From Muricea muricata (lineage: Eukaryota > Cnidaria > Anthozoa > Malacalcyonacea > Plexauridae), in contig OY979718.1 of NCBI GenBank assembly GCA_963855995.1, positions 45,796,059 to 45,860,058 on the forward strand: a stretch of 64,000 nt of DNA, written 5' to 3'. The translations under genes were made by a program, and so were the position numbers. Below the pieces are notes generated by a model. That model saw only the letters and a program-made list of their open reading frames with translations, did not search any database and was not told the origin of the DNA. Positions 1 through 13,256 of the stretch are shown piece after piece. Numbering within the stretch: position 1 is the first letter of the stretch; every line of letters begins with the position of its first letter.

Positions 1-1686
1 GTCTGGGGTAAGAATTATTATAAATATACACGCTAGATTAAATCAAAGTTATTCGAAGCCATTCGCGAGCTTTTGTTCGCATTTCATCGAATAATATTTA
101 CTCATACTCTGTCGAGAAAGATCTTGAAGTTGCTTTTGAGTGTAATTACATTTATATGCACAAGTTTATTTCTAAATAAATCCAATTGAGTCTTTTGCAA
201 TATCACAATAACAAAAACGGGTAAGATCACAACTTGAGCATACAGTAGGTTTCTGGTGCTACGAATTTTAAAATCCCATATTTTTGTAAGTAGAACATTT
301 GAAAGATAAATGTGTGTTGAAATCAGCCTTCTCTTATACTCGGAGAAGACCATGTAAATTCTGATCAAACATACATTTCCAAATTTAATGACCCAGCTAT
401 ATGACGTTCAATATATATCATTGAACTAAACAGATCACTATTTAAATCTAATGTCGAAGAACAATTTTATTGCTGAGGCACTACAGACACGATAAGTATT
501 AAATAAATGGAAATGTTTTTCGCTGATTGCATAAATGACCACGCAAATTATATTTTGATATGATAAAACTTATACAGCACGTTAATAACAGCAGCCTATA
601 TATAGATGCATGTGCGCATGGCAATAGTGTCTACCCGGTCGTAATTCAACCACAATCACTGCAACAGCAGAGCATGAGGTATATATATACAAATCGGTGA
701 TACTATACGTTGATGGTCTGATTCGAAGATACAGGGTTTTAGCACTTACGGTCTGGGGGCCGCTTCTACCCTCCCCTATATTTCGAACCAGAGGTGGTGG
801 AGTTTATGATACAGACGGTTGAGGCAGTCAATTCGATGTCGTTGTCGAAAGGCAACCGCATTTGGTGGGCTGTCGAGGCCAATTGTGCGAAGCCACCCGT
901 GCGCGCCATCCGTGTGCAAACTTTTATTACAATACCCCGGTCCTTTTTACCATCGTTATACATTTCCAAGGCTAATCCTTCGAAGGTAGCAGAAATCCTG
1001 ACACCTTTTGGAACCTTTTAATTTAAATTGATTACGCTGGCGTACAATCTCTTATGACGCTTTTCAATAGCCCTAATGTAAGTGGTAGAGCGTAATTCTT
1101 TTCAATTATTTATTTGGGGTTTTTTCGCCAAAAAAGATGGCTCCCACCGTTAAGAAAAACTATAGCATTTTGAGCACGGTTTTCTGTTCAATTTTTTTCG
1201 ATGGTTTTTTAGAACTTTTATTTTCTCCATTTACCGAAAATTTTGCCAGTGCGGTTAACAAGGAAATAAAAATTTTTCTTTATCAGACTGTATGATAAAA
1301 AGAAGTAATTGTCAAATTGTTACGAATTTTTTTCTAAAAAAATTTGCAAAATAGACGAAAAGATACTTTGGAAAGGGTTATTAATTCTTACACAAGACGA
1401 AAACTATTTAATGCATGGCAAGGGCAGGAATTGATCCTACCCACTTTTGTAGGGTAATTTGTATTTGACCACTGCATTACGTTGGTTATGAGGCTTCGGC
1501 AAGTTGGTTTAAGTTGTCTATACGTTCTTCTAGCCTATGCTTAATTCTTGAAACTGACGAAATCCAGAACGATTTTTATCAAAGGTAGGTATTGCTCTCG
1601 GACTCAGTGATTGATTCTGAAGGGATGCACATTGTCTTTACCACTGGACTATGTTAGTTACCACTTTCTATGTTAGTTACCACTTT

Positions 1687-2410
1687 GACTGGGTTAAGAA
1701 TTATTATAGATATACACGCTAGATTAAATCAAAGTTATTCGAAGCCATTCGCGAGCTTTTGTTCGCATTTCATCGAATAATATTTAATCATACTCTGTCG
1801 AGGAAGACCTTGAAGTTGCTTTTGAGTGTAATTACATTTTTAAATTATGTACAAATTTATTTCTAAATAAATCCAATTGAGTCTTTTGCAATATCACAAA
1901 TAACAAAAATGGGTAAGGTCAAAACTTGAGCATATAGTAGGTTTCTGGTGCTACGAATTTTAAAAGCCTATATTTTTGTGAGTAATAAAACATTTGAAAA
2001 ATAAATGTGTGTTGAAATCAGCCTTCTCTTATACTCGGAGAAGACCTTGTAAATTCTGATCAAACATACTTTTCCAAATATAATGACCTAGCTATAGGCG
2101 TCCAATATATATATCATTGAACAAAGCAGATCACTATTTAAATCTAATTTCGAAGAACAACATTATTGCTGGAGCACTACAGAGACGATAAGTATTAAAT
2201 AAATGGAAATGTGTTTCGCAGATTGCATAAATGACCACGCAAATTATATTTTGATGTTTATGATAAAACTTACACAGCACGTTAATAACAGCAGCCTATA
2301 TATAGATGCATGTGCGCATGGCAATAGTGCCTACCTGGTCGTAATTCAACCACAACCAGTGCAACAGCAAAGCATGACGTATATAAATACAAATCGGTCG
2401 TACTATAGTA
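1687..2410 (+). repeat. Second copy (a') of an internal direct repeat of the satellite unit
   Basis: Positions 1-~715 and 1687-~2410 of unit 1 align collinearly, from 'taagaattattata.atat' through 'aataaatggaaatg' and 'gcatggcaatagtg' to 'caaatcggt'. They have scattered substitutions and small indels. The unit is therefore a ~0.7 kb segment duplicated with two different spacers (~970 and ~900 bp). The same layout holds in every unit. Confidence 0.85.
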
Positions 2411-2496
2411 TCACCGATTTGTATTTATATACGTCATGCTTTGCTGTTGCACTAATTGTGGTTGAATTACGACCAGGTAGGCACTATTGCCATGCG
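2315..2496. repeat. 182-bp near-perfect palindrome, one per satellite unit
   Basis: The 91-bp arms are centred on 'tactatagta' (2401-2410), with about four mismatched pairs. The outer ends read 'cgcatggcaatagtgcc' and its reverse complement. It recurs at 5641-5822, 8951-9132, 12261-12442, 15571-15752, 18897-19078, 22207-22388, 25517-25698, 28827-29008, 32137-32318 and 35447-35628. The A/D versus B/C variant ('accagt' / 'atcagt') lies inside the left arm. In unit 12 the right arm is partly deleted. Confidence 0.93.
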
Positions 2497-2524
2497 TGAT
2501 CATTTGCTTTTCTTCTTTTAAAAT

Positions 2525-2555
2525 ATCTGCCTGTGCTTAGGGGAAACAGGCAGAT
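2525..2555. repeat. Short hairpin next to the satellite palindrome
   Basis: 'atctgcctgt' (2525-2534) and 'acaggcagat' (2546-2555) form a perfect 10-bp stem with an 11-nt loop. Subtypes C and D carry 'gcccgt', which breaks one pair. Confidence 0.6.
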
Positions 2556-3224
2556 CTCTGGAAACAAGAAAGGCTGAACACATCAGAAACGTTAAGGAAC
2601 ATGATAATGGTTCAAGCATCGAAAAACGTGCAACGCGAAAATCATTGACACAGGGAATTTCCGTAGTCGCCTAACTCTAGAAAGTCTAGAATCATGGCAT
2701 ACAGCTGCCAAACACAGCAATGCTGATAACAACTCAAAACCGCTTCCTCGACAATGTACAATCTTAATAAAGAAAACATAGTATCACCTTATCGTATTTC
2801 ACAGTGCACATGTATACACGTCATATCTAGCTTCATTTCACACTTTCACAGTTTACTGCAATTATTATAAATATACCCGTTGAAGGCTACAGACTGGTGG
2901 CCGAAAGCTCGTAAACAAATAAATATATTTTAGTCAGAGAACGTCTCACCCTTTTCATTTATGTCTAATTGACACATCTACGATTTTTAGTGGTTTATAT
3001 TGTTTAACCATTTCTTAAAGCTCATTCAGTTAAAAACGGGTAAAATAGGGCGAGTGTAATAGCCAACGCGGTCTGGTGGTAAGGCAAAGTGGCGGTAAAT
3101 AAACAACGCAGCTGAACGATAATTCCCTTGCTCTGAATTCTTTTCATGTTTTAGAATTAATTATAGGCTAGAGAAAAGCCCGCTTAAACAATTTAAGTGG
3201 CAAGCGCGTGATAGCAAACATATA

Positions 3225-3310
3225 TAGTCTAGTGGCCAATGCAAAATGTCTAAAGTCAACGAGTTTTTGGTCAAACCTAATTGCCCTTGTCACAAACCCC
3301 ATAGGTTTTT
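3225..3310 (+). promoter_or_regulatory. tRNA-like pol III promoter motif (tentative), once per unit
   Basis: An A-box match 'tagtctagtgg' (3225-3235) is followed by a weak B-box-like 'ggtcaaacc' (3269-3277) and a T5 run (3306-3310) that could terminate pol III. A second exact A-box match lies on the - strand at 1641-1651. Neither folds obviously into a tRNA cloverleaf. About one A-box match is expected by chance in a unit this size, so this is weak. Confidence 0.2.
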
Positions 3311-6300
3311 GTCTGGGGTAAGAATTATTATAAATATACACGCTAGATTAAATCAAAGTTATTCGAAGCCATTCGCGAGCTTTTGTTCGCATTTCATCGA
3401 ATAATATTTGCTCATACTCTGTCGAGGAAGATCTTGAAGTTGCTTTTGAGTGTAATTACATTTATATGCACAAATTTATTTCTAAATAAATCCAATTGAG
3501 TCTTTTGCAATATCACAATAACAAAAATGAGTAAGATTACAACTTGAGCATACAGTAGGTTTCTGGTGCTACGAATTTTAAATTATTTAAAATCCCATAA
3601 TTTTGTAAGTAGAACATTTGAAAGATAAATGTGTGTTGAAATCAGCCTTCTCTTATACTCGGAGAAGACCATGTAAATTCTGATCAAACATACATTTCCA
3701 AATTTAATGACCCAGCTATATGACGTTCAATATATATCATTGAACTAAACAGATCACTATTTAAATCTCAATGTCGAAGAACAATTTTATTGCTGAGGCA
3801 CTACAGACACGATAAGTATTAAATAAATGGAAATGTTTTTCGCTGATTGCATAAATGACCACGCAAATTATATTTTGATATGATAAAACTTATACAGCAC
3901 GTTAATAACAGCAGCCTATATATAGATGCATGTGCGCATGGCAATAGTGTCTACCCGGTCGTAATTCAACCACAATCACTGCAACAGCAGAGCATGAGGT
4001 ATATATATACAAATCGGTGATACTATATCTTGATGGTCTGATTCGAAGATACAGGGTTTTAGCACTTATGGTCTGGGGGCCGCTTCTACCCTCCCCTATA
4101 TTTCGAACCAGAGGTGGTGGAGTTATGACACAAGACGGTTGAGGAAGTCAATTCGATGTCGTTGTCGTTGTCGAAAGGCAACGGCATTTGGTGGGTTGAC
4201 GAGGCCAATTGTGGGAAGCCACCCGTGCGCGCCATCCGTGTGCAAACTTTTATTACAATACCCCGGTCCTTTTTACCATCGTTATACATTTCCAAGGCTA
4301 ATCCTTCGAAGGTAGCAGAAATCCTGACACCTTTTGGAACCTTTTAATTTAAATTGATTACGCTGGCGTACAATCTCTTATGACGCTTTTCAATAGCCCT
4401 AATGTAAGTGGTAGAGCGTAATTCTTTTCAATTATTTATTCGGGGTTTTTTCGCCAAAAAAGATGGCTCCCACCGTTAAGAAAAACTATAGCATTTTGAG
4501 CACGGTTTTCTGTTCAATTTTTTTCGATGGTTTTTTAGAACTTTTATTTTCTCCATTTACCGAAAATTTTGCCAGTGCGGTTAACAAGGAAATAAAAATT
4601 TTTCTTTATCAGACTGTATGATAAAAAGAAGTAATTGTCAAATTGTTACGAATTTTTTTCTAAAAAAATTTGCAAAATAGACGAAAAGATACTTTGGAAA
4701 GGGTTATTAATTCTTACACAAGACGAAAACTATTTAATGCATGGCAAGGGCAGGAATTGATCCTACCCACTTTTGTAGGGTAATTTGTATTTGACCACTG
4801 CATTACGTTGGTTATGAGGCTTCGGCAAGTTGGTTTTAGTTGTCTATACGTTCTTCTAGCCTATGCTTAATTCTTGAAACTGACGAAATCCAGAACGATT
4901 TTTATCAAAGGTAGGTATTGCTCTCGGACTCAGTGATTGATTCTGAAGGGATGCACATTGTCTTTACCACTGGACTATGTTAGTTACCACTTTCTATGTT
5001 AGTTACCACTTTGACTGGGTTAAGAATTATTATAGATATACACGCTAGATTAAATCAAAGTTATTCGAAGCCATTCGCGAGCTTTTGTTCGCATTTCATC
5101 GAATAATATTTAATCATACTCTGTCGAGGAAGACCTTGAAGTTGCTTTTGAGTGTAATTACATTTTTAAATTATGTACAAATTTATTTCTAAATAAATCC
5201 AATTGAGTCTTTTGCAATATCACAAATAACAAAAATGGGTAAGGTCAAAACTTGAGCATATAGTAGGTTTCTGGTGCTACGAATTTTAAAAGCCTATATT
5301 TTTGTGAGTAATAAAACATTTGAAAAATAAATGTGTGTTGAAATCAGCCTTCTCTTATACTCGGAGAAGACCTTCTAAATTCTGATCAAACATACTTTTC
5401 CAAATATAATGACCTAGCTATAGGCGTCCAATATATATATCATTGAACAAAGCAGATCACTATTTAAATCTAATTTCGAAGAACAACATTATTGCTGGAG
5501 CACTACAGAGACGATAAGTATTAAATAAATGGAAATGTGTTTCGCAGATTGCATAAATGACCACGCAAATTATATTTTGATGTTTATGATAAAACTTACA
5601 CAGCACGTTAATAACAGCAGCCTATATATAGATGCATGTGCGCATGGCAATAGTGCCTACCTGGTCGTAATTCAACCACAATCAGTGCAACAGCAAAGCA
5701 TGACGTATATAAATACAAATCGGTCGTACTATAGTATCACCGATTTGTATTTATATACGTCATGCTTTGCTGTTGCACTAATTGTGGTTGAATTACGACC
5801 AGGTAGGCACTATTGCCATGCGTGATCATTTGCTTTTCTTCTTTTAAAATATCTGCCTGTACTTAGGGGAAACAGGCAGATCTCTGGAAACAAGAAAGGC
5901 TGAACACATCAGAAACGTTAAGGAACATGATAATGGTTCAAGCATCGAAAAACGTGCAACGCGAAAATCATTGACACAGGGAATTTCCGTAGTCGCCTAA
6001 CTCTAGAAAGTCTAGAATCATGGCATACAGCTGCCAAACACAGCAATGCTGATAACAACTCAAAACCGCTTCCTCGACAATGTACAATCTTAATAAAGAA
6101 AACATAGTATCACCTTATCGTATTTCACAGTGCACATGTATACACGTCATATCTAGCTTCATTTCACACTTTCACAGTTTACTGCAATTATTATAAATAT
6201 GCCCGTTGAAGGCTACAGACTGGTGGCCGAAAGCTCGTAAACAAATAAATATATTTTAGTCAGAGAACGTCTCACCCTTTTCATTTATGTCTAATTGACA

Positions 6301-6636
6301 CATCTACGATTTTTAGTGGTTTATATTGTTTAACCATTTCTTAAAGCTCATTCAGTTAAAAACGGGTAAAATAGGGCGAGTGTAATAGCCAACGCGGTCT
6401 GGTGGTAAGGCAAAGTGGCGGTAAATAAACAACGCAGCTGAACGATAATTCCCTTGCTCTGAATTCTTTTCATGTTTTAGAATTAATTATAGGCTAGAGA
6501 AAAGCCCGCTTAAACAATTTAAGTGGCAAGCGCGTGATAGCAAACATATATAGTCTAGTGGCCAATGCAAAATGTCTAAAGTCAACGAGTTTTTGGTCAA
6601 ACCTAATTGCCCTTGTCACAAACCCCATAGGTTTTT
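3311..6636 (+). repeat. Satellite unit 2, subtype B (3326 bp)
   Basis: 16 bp longer than the other subtypes. Net extra bases include an insertion in 'ttaaattatttaaaatccc' (~3580) and an extra 'gtcgtt' (~4160). Other B markers are 'tttgctcatac', 'ccttctaaat' (~5373) and 'aaatatgccc' (~6195). Confidence 0.95.
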
Positions 6637-9600
6637 GTCTGGGGTAAGAATTATTATAAATATACACGCTAGATTAAATCAAAGTTATTCGAAGCCATTC
6701 GCGAGCTTTTGTTCGCATTTCATCGAATAATATTTACTCATACTCTGTCGAGAAAGATCTTGAAGTTGCTTTTGAGTGTAATTACATTTATATGCACAAA
6801 TTTATTTCGAAATAAATCCAATTGAGTCTTTTGCAATATCACAATAACAAAAACGGGTAAGATCACAACTTGAGCATACAGTAGGTTTCTGGTGCTACGA
6901 ATTTTAAAATCCCATATTTTTGTAAGTAGAACATTTGAAAGATAAATGTGTGTTGAAATCAGCCTTCTCTTATACTCGGAGAAGACCATGTAAATTCTGA
7001 TCAAACATACATTTCCAAATTTAATGACCCAGCTATATGACGTTCAATATATATCATTGAACAAAACAGATCACTATTTAAATCTAATGTCGAAGAACAA
7101 TTTTATTGCTGAGGCACTACAGACACGATAAGTATTAAATAAATGGAAATGTTTTTCGCTGATTGCATAAATGACCACGCAAATTATATTTTGATATGAT
7201 AAAACTTATACAGCACGTTAATAACAGCAGCCTATATATAGATGCATGTGCGCATGGCAATAGTGTCTACCCGGTCGTAATTCAACCACAATCACTGCAA
7301 CAGCAGAGCATGAGGTATATATATACAAATCGGTGATACTATACGTTGATGGTCTGATTCGAAGATACAGGGTTTTAGCACTTACGGTCTGGGGGCCGCT
7401 TCTACCCTCCCCTATATTTCGAACCAGAGGTGGTGGAGTTTATGATACAGACGGTTGAGGCAGTCAATTCGATGTCGTTGTCGAAAGGCAACCGCATTTG
7501 GTGGGCTGTCGAGGCCAATTGTGCGAAGCCACCCGTGCGCGCCATCCGTGTGCAAACTTTTATTACAATACCCCGGTCCTTTTTACCATCGTTATACATT
7601 TCCAAGGCTAATCCTTCGAAGGTAGCAGAAATCCTGACACCTTTTGGAACCTTTTAATTTAAATTGATTACGCTGGCGTACAATCTCTTATGACGCTTTT
7701 CAATAGCCCTAATGTAAGTGGTAGAGCGTAATTCTTTTCAATTATTTATTTGGGGTTTTTTCGCCAAAAAAGATGGCTCCCACCGTTAAGAAAAACTATA
7801 GCATTTTGAGCACGGTTTTCTGTTCAATTTTTTTCGATGGTTTTTTAGAACTTTTATTTTCTCCATTTACCGAAAATTTTGCCAGTGCGGTTAACAAGGA
7901 AATAAAAATTTTTCTTTATCAGACTGTATGATAAAAAGAAGTAATTGTCAAATTGTTACGAATTTTTTTCTAAAAAAATTTGCAAAATAGACGAAAAGAT
8001 ACTTTGGAAAGGGTTATTAATTCTTACACAAGACGAAAACTATTTAATGCATGGCAAGGGCAGGAATTGATCCTACCCACTTTTGTAGGGTAATTTGTAT
8101 TTGACCACTGCATTACGTTGGTTATGAGGCTTCGGCAAGTTGGTTTAAGTTGTCTATACGTTCTTCTAGCCTATGCTTAATTCTTGAAACTGACGAAATC
8201 CAGAACGATTTTTATCAAAGGTAGGTATTGCTCTCGGACTCAGTGATTGATTCTGAAGGGATGCACATTGTCTTTACCACTGGACTATGTTAGTTACCAC
8301 TTTCTATGTTAGTTACCACTTTGACTGGGTTAAGAATTATTATAGATATACACGCTAGATTAAATCAAAGTTATTCGAAGCCATTCGCGAGCTTTTGTTC
8401 GCATTTCATCGAATAATATTTAATCATACTCTGTCGAGGAAGACCTTGAAGTTGCTTTTGAGTGTAATTACATTTTTAAATTATGTACAAATTTATTTCT
8501 AAATAAATCCAATTGAGTCTTTTGCAATATCACAAATAACAAAAATGGGTAAGGTCAAAACTTGAGCATATAGTAGGTTTCTGGTGCTACGAATTTTAAA
8601 AGCCTATATTTTTGTGAGTAATAAAACATTTGAAAAATAAATGTGTGTTGAAATCAGCCTTCTCTTATACTCGGAGAAGACCTTGTAAATTCTGATCAAA
8701 CATACTTTTCCAAATATAATGACCTAGCTATAGGCGTCCAATATATATATCATTGAACAAAGCAGATCACTATTTAAATCTAATTTCGAAGAACAACATT
8801 ATTGCTGGAGCACTACAGAGACGATAAGTATTAAATAAATGGAAATGTGTTTCGCAGATTGCATAAATGACCACGCAAATTATATTTTGATGTTTATGAT
8901 AAAACTTACACAGCACGTTAATAACAGCAGCCTATATATAGATGCATGTGCGCATGGCAATAGTGCCTACCTGGTCGTAATTCAACCACAATCAGTGCAA
9001 CAGCAAAGCATGACGTATATAAATACAAATCGGTCGTACTATAGTATCACCGATTTGTATTTATATACGTCATGCTTTGCTGTTGCACTAATTGTGGTTG
9101 AATTACGACCAGGTAGGCACTATTGCCATGCGTGATCATTTGCTTTTCTTCTTTTAAAATATCTGCCCGTACTTAGGGGAAACAGGCAGATCTCTGGAAA
9201 CAAGAAAGGCTGAACACATCAGAAACGTTAAGGAACATGATAATGGTTCAAGCATCGAAAAACGTGCAACGCGAAAATCATTGACACAGGGAATTTCCGT
9301 AGTCGCCTAACTCTAGAAAGTCTAGAATCATGGCATACAGCTGCCAAACACAGCAATGCTGATAACAACTCAAAACCGCTTCCTCGACAATGTACAATCT
9401 TAATAAAGAAAACATAGTATCACCTTATCGTATTTCACAGTGCACATGTATACACGTCATATCTAGCTTCATTTCACACTTTCACAGTTTACTGCAATTA
9501 TTATAAATATACCCGTTGAAGGCTACAGACTGGTGGCCGAAAGCTCGTAAACAAATAAATATATTTTAGTCAGAGAACGTCTCACCCTTTTCATTTATGT

Positions 9601-9946
9601 CTAATTGACACATCTACGATTTTTAGTGGTTTATATTGTTTAACCATTTCTTAAAGCTCATTCAGTTAAAAACGGGTAAAATAGGGCGAGTGTAATAGCC
9701 AACGCGGTCTGGTGGTAAGGCAAAGTGGCGGTAAATAAACAACGCAGCTGAACGATAATTCCCTTGCTCTGAATTCTTTTCATGTTTTAGAATTAATTAT
9801 AGGCTAGAGAAAAGCCCGCTTAAACAATTTAAGTGGCAAGCGCGTGATAGCAAACATATATAGTCTAGTGGCCAATGCAAAATGTCTAAAGTCAACGAGT
9901 TTTTGGTCAAACCTAATTGCCCTTGTCACAAACCCCATAGGTTTTT
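6637..9946 (+). repeat. Satellite unit 3, subtype C
   Basis: 3310 bp. Subtype C has 'cacaaattt', 'gaacaaaacag' (~7059), 'acaatcagt' in the palindrome arm and 'cccgtactt' after it. Confidence 0.95.
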
Positions 9947-12900
9947 GTCTGGGGTAAGAATTATTATAAATATACACGCTAGATTAAATCAAAGTTATTC
10001 GAAGCCATTCGCGAGCTTTTGTTCGCATTTCATCGAATAATATTTACTCATACTCTGTCGAGAAAGATCTTGAAGTTGCTTTTGAGTGTAATTACATTTA
10101 TATGCACAAATTTATTTCTAAATAAATCCAATTGAGTCTTTTGCAATATCACAATAACAAAAACGGGTAAGATCACAACTTGAGCATACAGTAGGTTTCT
10201 GGTGCTACGAATTTTAAAATCCCATATTTTTGTAAGTAGAACATTTGAAAGATAAATGTGTGTTGAAATCAGCCTTCTCTTATACTCGGAGAAGACCATG
10301 TAAATTCTGATCAAACATACATTTCCCAATTTAATGACCCAGCTATATGACGTTCAATATATATCATTGAACTAAACAGATCACTATTTAAATCTAATGT
10401 CGAAGAACAATTTTATTGCTGAGGCACTACAGACACGATAAGTATTAAATAAATGGAAATGTTTTTCGCTGATTGCATAAATGACCACGCAAATTATATT
10501 TTGATATGATAAAACTTATACAGCACGTTAATAACAGCAGCCTATATATAGATGCATGTGCGCATGGCAATAGTGTCTACCCGGTCGTAATTCAACCACA
10601 ATCACTGCAACAGCAGAGCATGAGGTATATATATACAAATCGGTGATACTATACGTTGATGGTCTGATTCGAAGATACAGGGTTTTAGCACTTACGGTCT
10701 GGGGGCCGCTTCTACCCTCCCCTATATTTCGAACCAGAGGTGGTGGAGTTTATGATACAGACGGTTGAGGCAGTCAATTCGATGTCGTTGTCGAAAGGCA
10801 ACCGCATTTGGTGGGCTGTCGAGGCCAATTGTGCGAAGCCACCCGTGCGCGCCATCCGTGTGCAAACTTTTATTACAATACCCCGGTCCTTTTTACCATC
10901 GTTATACATTTCCAAGGCTAATCCTTCGAAGGTAGCAGAAATCCTGACGCCTTTTGGAACCTTTTAATTTAAATTGATTACGCTGGCGTACAATCTCTTA
11001 TGACGCTTTTCAATAGCCCTAATGTAAGTGGTAGAGCGTAATTCTTTTCAATTATTTATTTGGGGTTTTTTCGCCAAAAAAGATGGCTCCCACCGTTAAG
11101 AAAAACTATAGCATTTTGAGCACGGTTTTCTGTTCAATTTTTTTCGATGGTTTTTTAGAACTTTTATTTTCTCCATTTACCGAAAATTTTGCCAGTGCGG
11201 TTAACAAGGAAATAAAAATTGTTCTTTATCAGACTGTATGATAAAAAGAAGTAATTGTCAAATTGTTACGAATTTTTTTCTAAAAAAATTTGCAAAATAG
11301 ACGAAAAGATACTTTGGAAAGGGTTATTAATTCTTACACAAGACGAAAACTATTTAATGCATGGCAAGGGCAGGAATTGATCCTACCCACTTTTGTAGGG
11401 TAATTTGTATTTGACCACTGCATTACGTTGGTTATGAGGCTTCGGCAAGTTGGTTTAAGTTGTCTATACGTTCTTCTAGCCTATGCTTAATTCTTGAAAC
11501 TGACGAAATCCAGAACGATTTTTATCAAAGGTAGGTATTGCTCTTGGACTCAGTGATTGATTCTGAAGGGATGCACATTGTCTTTACCACTGGACTATGT
11601 TAGTTACCACTTTCTATGTTAGTTACCACTTTGACTGGGTTAAGAATTATTATAGATATACACGCTAGATTAAATCAAAGTTATTCGAAGCCATTCGCGA
11701 GCTTTTGTTCGCATTTCATCGAATAATATTTAATCATACTCTGTCGAGGAAGACCTTGAAGTTGCTTTTGAGTGTAATTACATTTTTAAATTATGTACAA
11801 ATTTATTTCTAAATAAATCCAATTGAGTCTTTTGCAATATCACAAATAACAAAAATGGGTAAGGTCAAAACTTGAGCATATAGTAGGTTTCTGGTGCTAC
11901 GAATTTTAAAAGCCTATATTTTTGTGAGTAATAAAACATTTGAAAAATAAATGTGTGTTGAAATCAGCCTTCTCTTATACTCGGAGAAGACCTTGTAAAT
12001 TCTGATCAAACATACTTTTCCAAATATAATGACCTAGCTATAGGCGTCCAATATATATATCATTGAACAAAGCAGATCACTATTTAAATCTAATTTCGAA
12101 GAACAACATTATTGCTGGAGCACTACAGAGACGATAAGTATTAAATAAATGGAAATGTGTTTCGCAGATTGCATAAATGACCACGCAAATTATATTTTGA
12201 TGTTTATGATAAAACTTACACAGCACGTTAATAACAGCAGCCTATATATAGATGCATGTGCGCATGGCAATAGTGCCTACCTGGTCGTAATTCAACCACA
12301 ACCAGTGCAACAGCAAAGCATGACGTATATAAATACAAATCGGTCGTACTATAGTATCACCGATTTGTATTTATATACGTCATGCTTTGCTGTTGCACTA
12401 ATTGTGGTTGAATTACGACCAGGTAGGCACTATTGCCATGCGTGATCATTTGCTTTTCTTCTTTTAAAATATCTGCCCGTACTTAGGGGAAACAGGCAGA
12501 TCTCTGGAAACAAGAAAGGCTGAACACATCAGAAACGTTAAGGAACATGATAATGGTTCAAGCATCGAAAAACGTGCAACGCGAAAATCATTGACACAGG
12601 GAATTTCCGTAGTCGCCTAACTCTAGAAAGTCTAGAATCATGGCATACAGCTGCCAAACACAGCAATGCTGATAACAACTCAAAACCGCTTCCTCGACAA
12701 TGTACAATCTTAATAAAGAAAACATAGTATCACCTTATCGTATTTCACAGTGCACATGTATACACGTCATATCTAGCTTCATTTCACACTTTCACAGTTT
12801 ACTGCAATTATTATAAATATACCCGTTGAAGGCTACAGACTGGTGGCCGAAAGCTCGTAAACAAATAAATATATTTTAGTCAGAGAACGTCTCACCCTTT

Positions 12901-13256
12901 TCATTTATGTCTAATTGACACATCTACGATTTTTAGTGGTTTATATTGTTTAACCATTTCTTAAAGCTCATTCAGTTAAAAACGGGTAAAATAGGGCGAG
13001 TGTAATAGCCAACGCGGTTTGGTGGTAAGGCAAAGTGGCGGTAAATAAACAACGCAGCTGAACGATAATTCCCTTGCTCTGAATTCTTTTCATGTTTTAG
13101 AATTAATTATAGGCTAGAGAAAAGCCCGCTTAAACAATTTAAGTGGCAAGCGCGTGATAGCAAACATATATAGTCTAGTGGCCAATGCAAAATGTCTCAA
13201 GTCAACGAGTTTTTGGTCAAACCTAATTGCCCTTGTCACAAACCCCATAGGTTTTT
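9947..13256 (+). repeat. Satellite unit 4, subtype D
   Basis: 3310 bp. D markers: 'cccaattt' (~10325), 'ctgacgcc' (~10944), 'attgttc' (~11219), 'ctcttggact' (11541), 'acaaccagt' in the palindrome, 'gcggttt' (~13014) and 'gtctcaa' (~13194). Confidence 0.95.

Larger units (their letters stand above)
1..3310 (+). repeat. Satellite unit 1, subtype A
   Basis: 3310 bp. Subtype A is marked by 'cacaagttt' (~158), 'gaactaaacag' (~424), 'acaaccagt' in the palindrome arm (~2352) and 'cctgtgctt' (~2530). Confidence 0.95.

Noticed and set aside
102-368. Repeated 88/93-residue - strand ORFs in satellite units
   Set aside because: They vary only with subtype markers, have no recognisable domain, and B units break them. 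They are chance frames in a homogenised repeat.
1641-1651. Second A-box match as a tRNA gene
   Set aside because: There is no cloverleaf and only a poor B box; about one match per unit is expected by chance.
1-2410. Internal direct repeats as LTRs of a small retrotransposon
   Set aside because: No TG...CA ends, primer-binding site or polypurine tract was seen, and the layout is continuous in tandem.
2203-2499. 98-residue ORF repeated in every unit
   Set aside because: Its second half is the 182-bp palindrome read through, and its Pro/Ser difference is the arm variant.
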